Positions 26,934 to 36,279 of a stretch of DNA of 64,000 bases are shown here, piece after piece. The first letter of the stretch is position 1, and every line of letters starts with the position of its first letter. This DNA comes from JAKZRT01 sp965247915. Its GTDB lineage: Bacteria > Pseudomonadota > Alphaproteobacteria > Rhodobacterales > Rhodobacteraceae. The notes beneath the pieces were generated by a model, which saw nothing but the letters and a program-made list of their open reading frames with translations, searched no databases and was not told the origin of the DNA. The position numbers and the translations under genes were made by a program. The stretch is from contig OZ252048.1 of assembly GCA_965247915.1 (NCBI GenBank), forward strand, positions 1,984,001-2,048,000, read 5' to 3'.

Positions 26934-27731
26934 TCAAAACGCGCCCTCCAGAACCAGCCTTTCAAGCCCGCTCAGCACCCTCGGCAAAACCGGCCGCAGC
27001 CGATCGGCGCAGTCTTTGCGATAGCCCCACGGCGCGGCTTCGTCCATATAGGCGCGTTGCGCAAGTTCCATCTGAATGGCGTGGATGCCGGTTTCCGGTT
27101 TTCCGTAGTGCCGCGTGGCCCAGCCGCTTTTGAAACGGCCGTTCAAAACCGTGTCATAATGCGGCGCGGCAAGGCAGGTATCGGCGACCATTGCCTCGAT
27201 CCGGGGCGCACAGGTCTCAGTGTTGATTGTGCCGATTGAAAAGACCGGCAGAACGCCTTCGAACAGAAAAGAAATTTCCGACCGGATCGAGTGGCAGTCG
27301 AAAAGAATTGCCTTGCCGTGCCCGGCCTTCACGCGCCCGAGCTCCTGGTTGAGGGCCGAGTGATAGGGCGTGTGGAAGGCATCACGGCGCGTGAGAATTT
27401 CATCCTCTGACGGTTCCTGGCCGCCCCGCCAGATCGATGCGCCGTCAAAGTCGGTCGTCGGGCACAGCGCGGTGGTGTTCTGACCGGGGTAAAGCGACAC
27501 GCCTGCCGGATCGCGATTGGCGTCGATGACATAGCGATGGATATGCGCGCGAACCACCGTGGCTCCGGGCATGAGACCGTCATAAAGGCGATTGATATGC
27601 CAATCAGTGTCATCCAGGCCCTGCCCGCGCGGGTTCAGCCGCGCGAAAATCTCGTCGGGAGCATGGGTTCCGCCATGGGGCTGGCCCAGCACAATCGGGC
27701 CGTCGCCCCGGGTGACCGAAACCACATTCAT
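26934..27731 (-). CDS. hutG: N-formylglutamate amidohydrolase (deformylase)
   Basis: A 265-residue protein of the N-formylglutamate amidohydrolase family (VLGQPHGGTHAPDEI, YVIDANRDPAGVSLYPGQN, ILFDCHSIRSEI, YGKPETGIHAIQMELAQRAYM). It hydrolyses N-formylglutamate to glutamate and formate, the last step of the five-step histidine route. This matches the presence of hutF rather than a formiminoglutamase. The start ATG overlaps the hutH stop (27728-27731), so it depends on translation through hutH for coupling and may be reduced by the insertion there. Confidence 0.93.
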   Translation of the reverse strand: MNVVSVTRGDGPIVLGQPHGGTHAPDEIFARLNPRGQGLDDTDWHINRLYDGLMPGATVVRAHIHRYVIDANRDPAGVSLYPGQNTTALCPTTDFDGASIWRGGQEPSEDEILTRRDAFHTPYHSALNQELGRVKAGHGKAILFDCHSIRSEISFLFEGVLPVFSIGTINTETCAPRIEAMVADTCLAAPHYDTVLNGRFKSGWATRHYGKPETGIHAIQMELAQRAYMDEAAPWGYRKDCADRLRPVLPRVLSGLERLVLEGAF

Positions 27732-29165
27732 GCGTCCAGTTCCGGCAATTCGACGCGGCAGGCGGCGGTCAGCATTCCCGACCCAACCAATTCGGCGGCG
27801 CGTTCCAGGTCCGGCGCCAGAAAGCGATCTTCATCAAGCGTCGCCACCTCGGCGCGCAGCTCATCCAGAACCCTCACCAGCGGTCCGCTGGTCGTCAGCG
27901 GGGCCCGAAATTCGACCCCCTGCGCGCCGCACAACAGCTCGACGCCCAGGATGCGGTTGAGGTTTGTCACCATCTGCGTCAACCGCCGCGCACCGTGCGC
28001 CGCCATGCTTACGTGATCTTCCTGATTGGCCGAGGTCGGGGTTGAATCGGTCACGCAGGGGTTGGCCAGATGCTTGTTTTCGCTCATCAAAGCGGCGGTG
28101 GTCACTTCGGCGATCATGAAGCCGGAGTTCAGCCCCGGATTGGGGGTCAGGAACGGTGGCAGGTCGAAACTCAGCGTCGGATCGACCATCAGGGCAATGC
28201 GGCGCTGGCTGATTGCCCCGATCTCCGAGACCGCCAGCGCGATCATGTCGGCGGCAAAGCCAACCGGTTCGGCGTGAAAATTGCCGCCCGAGACAATCAA
28301 GTCCGGATCGCGCAGCACCAGCGGGTTGTCGGTGGCGGCATTGGCCTCGATCACCAGCGTCGCCGCCGCCTGCCGAAGCACGTCCATCGCGGCCCCGGTC
28401 ACCTGCGGCTGGCAGCGGATGCAATACGGGTCCTGCACACGGGTATCGCCGGTCCGGTGGCTTTCGCGGATCACCGATCCATCCAGGATCGCCCGCATCG
28501 CCGCTGCCGCTTCGATCTGGCCGCGTTGTCCGCGCAGCGCGTGAATTTCCGGCAGCAAGGGCGCTGTTGAACCCATGATCGCGTCGGTGGACATGGCCGA
28601 GATCACCAGCGCGTTTTGCGCCGCCCGCCAGGCCCCGAACAAACCGGCCAACGCGAATGCCGTGGAAAATTGCGTGCCGTTGATGAAAGCCAAGCCCTCC
28701 TTCGGGCCAAGCTGGATCGGCGCCAGACCCGCGTGCGCCAATGCCTGCGCCCCTGGCATAACCACGCCGTCGTATTCGGCCTCGCCCTCGCCGATCAACA
28801 CGGCGGCCATATGCGCCAGCGGGGCCAGATCGCCTGAGGCCCCGACCGACCCCTGGCCCGGGATCACAGGCGTCACGCCGTGCGCCAGCATCGCTTGCAA
28901 AAGCTCGACATAGTTCCACCGCACCCCCGAAGCGCCGCGCCCAAAGCTGAGCAACTTCAGCGTCATTATCAGCCGCGCCATGGCGGTGCTGATCGGCTCG
29001 CCGACACCGCAGCAATGGCTGAGGATCAGATTGCGCTGCAACGTGGCGGTGTCGTCTTTGGCGATTTTGATCGAGGCAAGTTTGCCAAAGCCGGTGTTAA
29101 CACCGTAAACTGGCTGATCGCCTGCGGCGGCAGCAGCGATGCGTTCGGCCGCGTCCTCGACGCTA

Positions 29166-30214
29166 AAGCGTTTCACTTTTAGTCGTGCGCATAACCGGCT
29201 GCCTTGAAGTAGTTCCAGCATTCAGTTTCGTCGTAGAGGTCACAGATTTCTCCTACCGCCCGCCACAGGGCGTCGATTGTTCTGGCCTTGATCCGCCGGA
29301 GATGGGCTTTGAGCTTTGAAAACGCCATTTGATCGGGTTTAGATCCGGGGAATAGGGTGGCAGGAACAGGAACCAAGCGCCGCATTTGCGCAGGATCGCG
29401 GCGGCTTTCGCGCTCTTGTGCGAGGACAGGTTATCGAGGATGACAACATCACCTTGGTTCAGCGCCGGCGCGAGCTGGGTTTCGACATAGGCCTCGAAAC
29501 CAGCTCGGTTGACCGGCCCGTCCAGCACCCAGGGTGCGATCAGGCCATCGCATCTGAGCCCGGCAATGAAGGTTTGTGTGCGCCAATATCCAAAAGGTGC
29601 TGTGGCGCGCAGGCGCTGGCCTTTGAGCGACCGGCCCCGCATCCGCGTCATGTTGGTCTTCACGCTGGTCTCGTCGATAAAGACCAGCCGGTGCGGGGTT
29701 TTGCGCATGAACGGCTGGCGATGAACCTGCCAGATATAGCGCTTACGGCGCGCCCGCGCGCGACCAGCCTCCACTGCCAGAAGCGATTTTTTTATATGTG
29801 AAGCCTGCGGATTTCAGGACTCGGCTGATCGAGAAGAGATGCACACCCACCCGATGTTTGCGCGCGAGCCAGTCCCTCAATTCCGCCAAAGTCAGATCGG
29901 GATGCGCTGCAACTTGTGCCACCAGCGCCGTTCTGAAAGCCGCCAGCTTGCCCTTGCCGCTCGGTCGCCCCTGTTTTGCTGATGCTGCTGAGCCGGATTT
30001 CTCAAAACGCTGAACGACCTTGATGACAAAGCTCGGGCTCACTCCGAAACGCCGCGCAACCTCGCGCCGGGAAATCCCCGTCCGAACCTGTGAAATCACC
30101 CGCGTGCGCAAATCCAAAGAATAAGTATTGCTCATAATTCACCTCCAAATAGCGTGAATCACAAATCAATCCCTTTGGGAATCCCCATTGATTCCAAGTT
30201 CAGGTGAAGTGCTT
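29166..30214 (-). mobile_element. IS630-family insertion sequence, copy B, inside hutH (1049 bp)
   Basis: The element is bounded by TA at 29164-29165 and 30215-30216. Its ends are inverted repeats of about 14 bp, AAGCACTTCAC at the 5' end of the transposase strand and AAGCGTTTCAC at the other. It is oriented like hutH. It differs clearly from copy A at 471-1526, so this is not a recent copy of that element. The transposase carries an extra inactivating deletion. Confidence 0.92.
29179..30135 (-). pseudogene. IS630-family transposase with a deletion at the catalytic Glu codon
   Basis: The N-terminal helix-turn-helix half starts at ATG 30135 (MSNTYSLDLRTRVISQV). It passes through an A7 run (T7 on the plus strand, 29787-29793), where the frame changes as in copy A, into the DDE half (VFIDETSVKTNMTRMRGRS, VVILDNLSSHKS, LPPYSPDLNPI). 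Between 29330 and 29331 one base is missing relative to copy A, just where the family has NPIE: the catalytic glutamate codon is destroyed and the frame lost. The remaining MAFSKLKAHLRR continues to 29179 in another frame. The enzyme should be inactive. Confidence 0.88.
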
Positions 30215-30313
30215 TAGCGCGACAAGACGGGTTCAGTGTGACCGGTGACCCGTTCCAATACACTTCGGCCAGATCGGACAGGGTGACGTTACCGGGTGTC
30301 AATTGCAGGTTGC

Positions 30314-31507
30314 TCACAGCCGACCCCCAAATATCCGCGCGTGAAGGGGATTGAACCCCATACGATAGGCCAGTTCTGCCGGGTGCCCGACATCCCAGAC
30401 TGCCAGATCGGCGCGCTGGCCAACCGCGATAGTGCCGCAATCGTCCAGCCGAAGAGCGCGCGCCGCGTTGCGGGTCACACCCGCCAGCGCCTCTTCCGGG
30501 GTCATTCGAAACAGCGTGCAGGCCATGTTCATGGTCAGAAGCATCGAAGTCAGGGGCGACGACCCGGGGTTGGCATCGGTGGCCAGCGCCATGGGCACGC
30601 CATGTTTGCGCAAGGCATCAATCGGCGGCGCTTGAGTTTCGCGCAGTGTATAGAATGCCCCCGGCAGGAGAACCGCCACCGTACCTGCATCGGCCATCGC
30701 CGTCACGCCATCCCCGTCCAGGTATTCAAGGTGATCGGCGGACATCGCGCCATAGCTGGCGGCCAGTTTGGCCCCGCCCAGGTTTGACAATTGTTCGGCA
30801 TGCAGCTTGACCGGAAGCCCCAGTTCGCGCGCCACATCAAAGACCCGCGCGATATGACCCGGCTGAAAGGCGATGCCCTCGCAAAAGCCATCAACCGCGT
30901 CGACCAGCCCCTGCGCATGCGCGGCCCGAAGCGCCGGGATGCAGACCTCGTCGATATAAGCGTTGTCATGGTCGGCAAATTCCGGTGGCAACGCATGCGC
31001 CCCCAGAAAACTGGTCAAAACCCGCACCGGACGGGCCTCGGCGATCCGCCGTGCGGCACGCAGCATCCGAAGCTCGGTGTCGCGGTCCAGCCCGTAGCCC
31101 GACTTGACCTCGATCACGCAGACCCCCTCGGCGATCAGCGCGTCAAACCGCGGCAATGCCCCGGCCAGCAGCGCATCTTCGGTGGTGGCGCGGGTGGCCT
31201 TGACCGTCGAGACGATCCCGCCCCCGGCGCGCGCGATCGCCTCATAACTCGCACCCTCAAGCCGCATCTCGAACTCGCGCGCCCGATTGCCGCCAAAGAC
31301 GATATGTGTGTGACAATCGATCAGCCCCGGCGTGACCAGCCGCCCGCCAAGATCGACCTCGTCATGGCTGGAATATTGGGCAGGCACTTCGCTTGCCGCG
31401 CCGATCCAGCATATCCGGTCGCCCTCGGCCACGACGCTTGCGTTTTCGATCATCCCGTAGGATGCCGGCATGGCCATTGTGGCGAGGTTCGCGTTGGCAA
31501 AGATCAT
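30314..31507 (-). CDS. hutI: Imidazolonepropionase
   Basis: A 397-residue metal-dependent amidohydrolase that opens imidazolonepropionate to formiminoglutamate, step three of histidine breakdown. The metal motif is IDCHTHIVFGG, and EVKSGYGLDRDTELRMLRAA, FLGAHALPPEF, KLHAEQLSN and ATDANPGSSPL follow in the expected order. I chose ATG 31507 (MIFANANLATMAM) because the family starts there; an in-frame GTG at 31531 has no ribosome binding site. It is the first gene of the minus-strand hut run, with its stop overlapping the hutH start. Confidence 0.94.
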   Translation of the reverse strand: MIFANANLATMAMPASYGMIENASVVAEGDRICWIGAASEVPAQYSSHDEVDLGGRLVTPGLIDCHTHIVFGGNRAREFEMRLEGASYEAIARAGGGIVSTVKATRATTEDALLAGALPRFDALIAEGVCVIEVKSGYGLDRDTELRMLRAARRIAEARPVRVLTSFLGAHALPPEFADHDNAYIDEVCIPALRAAHAQGLVDAVDGFCEGIAFQPGHIARVFDVARELGLPVKLHAEQLSNLGGAKLAASYGAMSADHLEYLDGDGVTAMADAGTVAVLLPGAFYTLRETQAPPIDALRKHGVPMALATDANPGSSPLTSMLLTMNMACTLFRMTPEEALAGVTRNAARALRLDDCGTIAVGQRADLAVWDVGHPAELAYRMGFNPLHARIFGGRL

Positions 31508-31543
31508 CCGAAATCGGCCTTGTTCAGCCACTTTTGATATGCT

Positions 31544-31559
31544 TTATGTCTGCACATAA
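31544..31559. promoter_or_regulatory. Palindrome in the divergent hutI-hutF promoter region
   Basis: TTATGT and ACATAA form perfect 6-bp arms around CTGC, in the short gap between the divergent hutI and hutF starts. It is well placed as an operator for a hut repressor controlling both directions. No regulator gene of that kind lies in the window, and the sequence does not obviously match the known HutC site. Confidence 0.35.
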
Positions 31560-31583
31560 TAAATTGTCAAGCAGGGAATCATA

Positions 31584-32948
31584 ATGTCCATGATCTGGGC
31601 CAAACAGGCGCTGACCGCGCGCGGTTGGGAAGCGGATATCCGGGTCGGGATCGGCCCGGACGGGCGCATCGCCAGTATCACCGCCGGAACCAAACACGAA
31701 GGCCACAGGCTTGACGTGTTGCTGGCTGCACCCGCCAACAGCCACAGTCACGCCTTTCAGCGCGCTATGGCCGGTCTGACCGAACGGCGCGGAAAAATCC
31801 CGACCGACAGCTTTTGGACCTGGCGCGAGCTGATGTACCGGTTTCTTAACCAGATCACCCCCGACCAGGTGCAGGCCATTGCAGCGCTCGTGCAGATGGA
31901 AATGTTGGAGGCCGGGTACGGCACCAATGTCGAATTTCACTACCTTCACCACAGCCCGGACGGGACACCGTTCAGCAAACTGAGCGAAATGTCCGACCGG
32001 ATTGCGGCCGCAGCCGAGGCGACCGGCATCGGCCTGACCCTGTTGCCGGTTCAGTATCAATACAGCGGCTGCGACAAGCGCCCGCTCGGGGCCGGACAGC
32101 GCCGGTTTGGCAATGATCCGGACCGCTATGCACGGTTGCTTGACGAGGCGCGAACGACATTGCAAGCGTTGCCCGCCGACACCAATCTTGGCGTCGCGCC
32201 ACATTCGCTGCGCGCGGTTGCGCCCGAGCAATTGAGGGGCGCGCCAGGGCTTGCCCAGGGCGGCCCGGTGCATCTGCATCTGGCCGAGCAAATCGCCGAG
32301 GTCGACGAGGTTCAGGCCGCCTGGGACGCGCGACCGGTCGAATGGGTGCTGGATAATCTGCCCCTCGACGGGCGGTGGTGCATGATCCATTGCACCCAGA
32401 TGCAGCCGCACGAGACCGAAGGCCTGGCCCGGTCCGGGGCCGTGGCCGGCCTCTGTCCGATCACCGAGGCCTCGCTTGGCGACGGGATATTCGACGGCGT
32501 TCGCTGGATGGACGCAGGCGGCAAGATTTCGGTCGGGTCCGACAGCAACATTCTGATCTCGCTCTCCGAAGAACTCCGGGTATTGGACACGACGCAGCGC
32601 CTTCGCGATCACACCCGCGCGGCGCTGGCCGACGGCAGCCGCTCGACCGGGCGGCGCCTGTTTGACGGTATCTGCACCGGCGGCGCGCAGGCAGCCGGGC
32701 GCGGCAGCGGCACCCTGGCGGTTGGCGAATGGGCCGACTTGTTGGCGCTCGATATGGACCATATCGATCTGGCGGGCCTGCAAGGCGACACCATCATCGA
32801 CGCTTTTGCCTTTACCGGCACCCGCGGCATGGTCGCCGATGTCTGGTCGGCGGGGCGGCACATGGTCCGGAACGGCGCGCATATCCACCATGACCAGATC
32901 ACCCGCGCCTACGGTCAGGCGGTCCGGGCGCTGCGCGACGGGGCTTGA
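31584..32948 (+). CDS. hutF: Formimidoylglutamate deiminase
   Basis: A 454-residue amidohydrolase-superfamily enzyme that converts formiminoglutamate to N-formylglutamate and ammonia. Key stretches are PANSHSHAFQRAMAGLT (metal-binding HxH), HLHLAEQIAEVDE, WCMIHCTQMQPHE and KISVGSDSNILISL. GCAGGGA lies 8 bases before ATG 31584; a second Met two codons later is possible. It is transcribed divergently from hutI. With hutG it defines the five-step Pseudomonas-type histidine route that releases formate. Confidence 0.94.
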   Translation: MSMIWAKQALTARGWEADIRVGIGPDGRIASITAGTKHEGHRLDVLLAAPANSHSHAFQRAMAGLTERRGKIPTDSFWTWRELMYRFLNQITPDQVQAIAALVQMEMLEAGYGTNVEFHYLHHSPDGTPFSKLSEMSDRIAAAAEATGIGLTLLPVQYQYSGCDKRPLGAGQRRFGNDPDRYARLLDEARTTLQALPADTNLGVAPHSLRAVAPEQLRGAPGLAQGGPVHLHLAEQIAEVDEVQAAWDARPVEWVLDNLPLDGRWCMIHCTQMQPHETEGLARSGAVAGLCPITEASLGDGIFDGVRWMDAGGKISVGSDSNILISLSEELRVLDTTQRLRDHTRAALADGSRSTGRRLFDGICTGGAQAAGRGSGTLAVGEWADLLALDMDHIDLAGLQGDTIIDAFAFTGTRGMVADVWSAGRHMVRNGAHIHHDQITRAYGQAVRALRDGA

Positions 32949-33064
32949 CGTTCAGCACTGCGAGCAATTCCAGTCGACAAAGGCGGTCACGGTCGGGTTT
33001 GGCCGCGCTCCCGATTTATGACCCCGAAAAGACCCGGCCTCACTGACAAGACCAGCTCGCGCTG

Positions 33065-33850
33065 TCAGCCAGCCGTAGCGACCGCGCGTCCGGTCAGAAC
33101 TTTAACCAGATGCGCGCGGTATTCGGGCGATCCGTGCAGATCCTCCAGCATTCCCCGCGCCGACACGGCGAGGTCCGAGATTGCATCGGCGGAAAAGTTG
33201 GCCGACAAGGCCGCCTCGGCCTCGGTCCAGCGATAGACGCCTTCGTCGGATGCACCGGTCACGGCGACGCCGACACTATCCGCGAATTGGGCCACGAAAA
33301 CGCCGACCAGCGCAAAGCGCGACGCGGGCTGATCGAACTTCTGGTAATTCGCCGATTGTGGCACCGGGAACCTGACGGCGGTGATAATCTCGCCCTCGTC
33401 CAGAACCGTCGCAAACAACCCGTCGAAGAAATCGTCAGCAGCGACCTCGCGCTTGTTGGTGACCACCGTGGCGCCCGATGCCAGCGCCGCCGCCGGATAA
33501 TCCGCCGCGGGGTCGTTGTTGGCAAGCGACCCGCCAAGGGTTCCACGGCTGCGCACCGCCGGGTCGCCGATGGCGCCCGCCAACGCGGCAAGTGCCGGGT
33601 AGGCACCGGCATTTGCAGCCACCGCCGCGTGGGTGGCGGCACCGCCGATGGTGACGACGCCGCCGGCCTCGCTGATGCCGGTCATTTCGGCAATGCCGGT
33701 AAGGCTTACCAGTTTGGAAGGCGCCGCAAGGCGTTGTTTGAGCACCGGGATCAGCGTCTGCCCGCCGCCCAGTGCCTGGGCGTCCTCGGTCCCAAGCGCG
33801 GCCACTGCATCGGCGACCGAACCGGGGCGTTCTATTTCGAAATTGTACAT
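33065..33850 (-). CDS. FAD-binding medium subunit of a form II CO-dehydrogenase-like molybdenum hydroxylase
   Basis: A 261-residue FAD_binding_5/CO_deh_flav_C protein. The N-terminal part (FEIERPGSVADAVAALG, ALGGGQTLIPVLKQRLA) and the FAD motifs (GGAATHAAVAAN; GTLGGSLANNDPAADYPAAAL) are those of CoxM-type subunits. It transfers electrons from the FeS subunit to the acceptor. It is the last gene of a G-S-L-M run transcribed on the minus strand. This order with M after L is typical of form II clusters, unlike M-S-L in form I. Confidence 0.92.
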   Translation of the reverse strand: MYNFEIERPGSVADAVAALGTEDAQALGGGQTLIPVLKQRLAAPSKLVSLTGIAEMTGISEAGGVVTIGGAATHAAVAANAGAYPALAALAGAIGDPAVRSRGTLGGSLANNDPAADYPAAALASGATVVTNKREVAADDFFDGLFATVLDEGEIITAVRFPVPQSANYQKFDQPASRFALVGVFVAQFADSVGVAVTGASDEGVYRWTEAEAALSANFSADAISDLAVSARGMLEDLHGSPEYRAHLVKVLTGRAVATAG

Positions 33851-33873
33851 GGGGTAACTCCTGTTCTTTCGCC

Positions 33874-36240
33874 TTAGCCTTGAATCGCTGCCCAGACACG
33901 CGCCGGGCTGACCGGCATGTCCAGATCGGTGACGTTGTGGCCGCCGCGCTGCAACGCGTCGATCACCGCATTCACTACCGTTGGCGGCGACCCGATCGCC
34001 CCGGCTTCGCCGCAGCCTTTGACCCCAAGCGGGTTGTGCGTGCAGGGCGTTTGGCTGGAATGGTCGACATTCATGAACGGCAGGTCGTCGGCCCGCGGCA
34101 TCGCGTAATCCATATACGACCCGCTGGTCAGCTGCCCGTCGCGGTCGTAAACGCAGTTTTCCAGCAATGCCTGTCCAACCCCTTGACCGATACCACCGTG
34201 GACCTGACCGGTAACGATCATCGGATTGATCACATTACCGAAATCGTCGGCTGCCGTAAACGAAGCGATCGTGACCTTGCCGGTTTCGGGATCAACCTCG
34301 ACCTCGCAGGCATAGGCGCCCGCAGGATAAGTAAAGTTGGCCGGGTCGTAAAACGCGGTTTCCTCTAGGCCGGGCTCGAGCTCGTCGTGCGGGAAGTCGT
34401 GCGGGACATAGGCCTTGAACGCGACCTCGCCGAAGCCGACCGCCTTGTTGGTTCCCGATACCGAGAACTGGCCGTCCTCAAAGTCCACTTCGTCTTCGGT
34501 CGCTTCCATCATATGGGCGGCAATCTTTGTCGCCTTCACAATGATCTTGTCGGTGGCCCGCACCACCGCTGATCCACAGACCGCCAGCGACCGCGAGCCG
34601 TAAGTGCCCATCCCGAACGGGATTTTCGAGGTGTCGCCGTGCACGATCTCGACCGACGCGGCATCGACACCCAACTTTTCGGCAACGATCTGCGGAAACG
34701 TCGTTTCGTGGCCCTGGCCGTGGCTGTGTGCACCGACCATCACCGAAATGCTGCCGGTGGCGTTCACCCGAACCGTCGCCACGTCGTAAAGGCCGACCCG
34801 CGCGCCCAGAATGCCCACAAGGTTGGACGGCGCGATGCCACAAGCCTCGATATAGCTATTGATACCGAGCCCGCGCAGCATGCCGCGCGACGCACTTTCG
34901 GCGCGGCGGGCTTCAAATCCCTCCAGATCCGCAATCTCTTCCATCTTGTCCATGACCGCGTCGTAATTGCCGCTGTCGTATTCAAGACCGGCAGCGGACG
35001 CGAATGGAAACTGATCGGGCTTGATAAAATTCTTGCGCCGGATCGCGATCGGGTCAATCCCAAGCTCGCGGGCGCATTTGTCGACAACCCGCTCGATCGA
35101 AAAACACGCCTCGGGACGCCCTGCCCCACGATACGCATCGACCGGCGCGGAGTTGGTGAACACCGCCTTCAGGTTCACATAGACGTTGGGAACCGTGTAA
35201 TTCCCCGCCATCAGTGTCCCGTGCAGAAACGTTGGCGTGACGGTGGAAAAGTTCGACAGATAAGCTCCGACGTTGGCCATGGTTTCCGTGCGGAAGGCGA
35301 TAAAGTTGCCTTCCATGTCGGTTGCCAGTTCAATCGTGGTCACGTGGTCGCGGCCATGCGCATCGGTCAGAAAACTTTCCGAACGGTTGGCGGTCCATCG
35401 CACCGGGCGGCCCAACTTCTTGGCCGCGGCCAGAACCAGCGCTTCTTCGCCATAGTGGTAGATTTTCGAGCCGAAACCGCCACCCACGTCGGGCGCTATC
35501 ACGGTCAGCTTGTTTTCCGGAATGCCCATCACGAAGGCCGCAATCAGCAATCGGGTCAGATGCGGGTTCTGCGACGTCGTGTAAAGCGTATAATCGCCGG
35601 TCCCCGGATCGTAATTCGCGGTCGAGGCACGCGGTTCGATCGCGTTGGGGATCAAACGGTTGTTGATCAGTTCCAGCGTGGTCACATGCGGGGCCGCCTT
35701 GATCGCGGCGTCGGTGGCTTCGCGATTATCCTCGATCCATCCCCAGTCGAAACAGACGTTGGTGCCGATTTCGTCGTGGACCAGCTCGCCACCGGCAACC
35801 GCCTTTGACATGTTCACGACTGCGGCAAGCTCCTCGATATCGGCCTCGATCGCCTCGACCGCGTCGCGCGCCTGGGCTTCGGTTTCGGCGATGACGGCGG
35901 CGTAGGCGTCGCCGACATGGCGCACCTTGCCGTGGGCCAGAACCGGACGCTTGGGTTCTTTCATCGGTTCGCCGTCGCGGCTGGTGATCAGCCAGCCGGC
36001 GGGGTTGCCGCCGACGTCGGCGAAATCCTCGCCAGTGAACACCGCAAGAACGCCGGGCATCGCCTCGGCCGCAGCAGTGTCGATCGAATTGATCCGGCCA
36101 TTGGCCACATCCGAGCGCGCAAACACCGCGTGGGTCTGCCCCGCCAGAACGATGTCATCGGTGTATTTTCCGCGGCCCGTCAGGAACCGCACGTCTTCGC
36201 GCCGCTTGGTGCTAGCGCCAATGCCTCCGTCTTTCGGCAT
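33874..36240 (-). CDS. Molybdopterin-binding large subunit, form II CO-dehydrogenase-like (AYRGAGR)
   Basis: A 788-residue catalytic subunit of the xanthine oxidase family. It starts GIGASTKRREDVRFLTGRGKYTDD in parts, has PDVGGGFGSKIYHYGEE, and carries AYRGAGRPEA where form I CO dehydrogenases have AYXCSFR; the copper-binding Cys of form I is therefore absent. GQGHETTFPQIVAEKLGV and the catalytic Glu segment GVKGCGEAGAIGSPP are present. By established classification this is a form II enzyme, whose ability to oxidise CO is doubtful; the natural substrate is unknown. It needs the molybdopterin-cytosine cofactor. Confidence 0.93.
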   Translation of the reverse strand: MPKDGGIGASTKRREDVRFLTGRGKYTDDIVLAGQTHAVFARSDVANGRINSIDTAAAEAMPGVLAVFTGEDFADVGGNPAGWLITSRDGEPMKEPKRPVLAHGKVRHVGDAYAAVIAETEAQARDAVEAIEADIEELAAVVNMSKAVAGGELVHDEIGTNVCFDWGWIEDNREATDAAIKAAPHVTTLELINNRLIPNAIEPRASTANYDPGTGDYTLYTTSQNPHLTRLLIAAFVMGIPENKLTVIAPDVGGGFGSKIYHYGEEALVLAAAKKLGRPVRWTANRSESFLTDAHGRDHVTTIELATDMEGNFIAFRTETMANVGAYLSNFSTVTPTFLHGTLMAGNYTVPNVYVNLKAVFTNSAPVDAYRGAGRPEACFSIERVVDKCARELGIDPIAIRRKNFIKPDQFPFASAAGLEYDSGNYDAVMDKMEEIADLEGFEARRAESASRGMLRGLGINSYIEACGIAPSNLVGILGARVGLYDVATVRVNATGSISVMVGAHSHGQGHETTFPQIVAEKLGVDAASVEIVHGDTSKIPFGMGTYGSRSLAVCGSAVVRATDKIIVKATKIAAHMMEATEDEVDFEDGQFSVSGTNKAVGFGEVAFKAYVPHDFPHDELEPGLEETAFYDPANFTYPAGAYACEVEVDPETGKVTIASFTAADDFGNVINPMIVTGQVHGGIGQGVGQALLENCVYDRDGQLTSGSYMDYAMPRADDLPFMNVDHSSQTPCTHNPLGVKGCGEAGAIGSPPTVVNAVIDALQRGGHNVTDLDMPVSPARVWAAIQG

Positions 36241-36279
36241 GATATATTCCTCCCTGGATCAGCCTTGCACGGTCTCTGC

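Larger units (their letters stand above)
27728..30317 (-). pseudogene. hutH: Histidine ammonia-lyase, split by an IS630-family element
   Basis: The first 34 codons run from GTG 30317 (VSNLQLTPGNVTLSDLAEVY) to the TA at 30215-30216. The rest resumes at 29165 and ends at 27728. Removing the element and one TA joins the parts in frame as CRASVEDAAERI, followed by VYGVNTGFGKLAS, exactly as in the family. The C-terminal part keeps the MIO-forming triad (GSVGASGDLAPLAHMAA) and other active-site regions, so the coding sequence is otherwise sound. HutH deaminates histidine to urocanate. With the first 34 residues lost, a functional tetramer is unlikely. The GTG overlaps the hutI stop as GTGA. Reversion would need precise excision. 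Confidence 0.93.

Noticed and set aside
24584..27133. 849-codon open frame on the plus strand
   Set aside because: It runs antisense to hutU, the phyH-like gene and part of hutG, which are clear family members. Its sequence has low complexity and no domain; long antisense frames are common in high-G+C codon-biased DNA.
31524..32891. 455-codon minus-strand frame opposite hutF
   Set aside because: It mirrors hutF codons and shows no recognisable motif, no ribosome binding site and an Arg/Gly/Gln-rich composition.
34639..35808. 389-codon plus-strand frame opposite the CODH-like large subunit
   Set aside because: It is antisense to a convincing xanthine-oxidase-family gene and has no family features.
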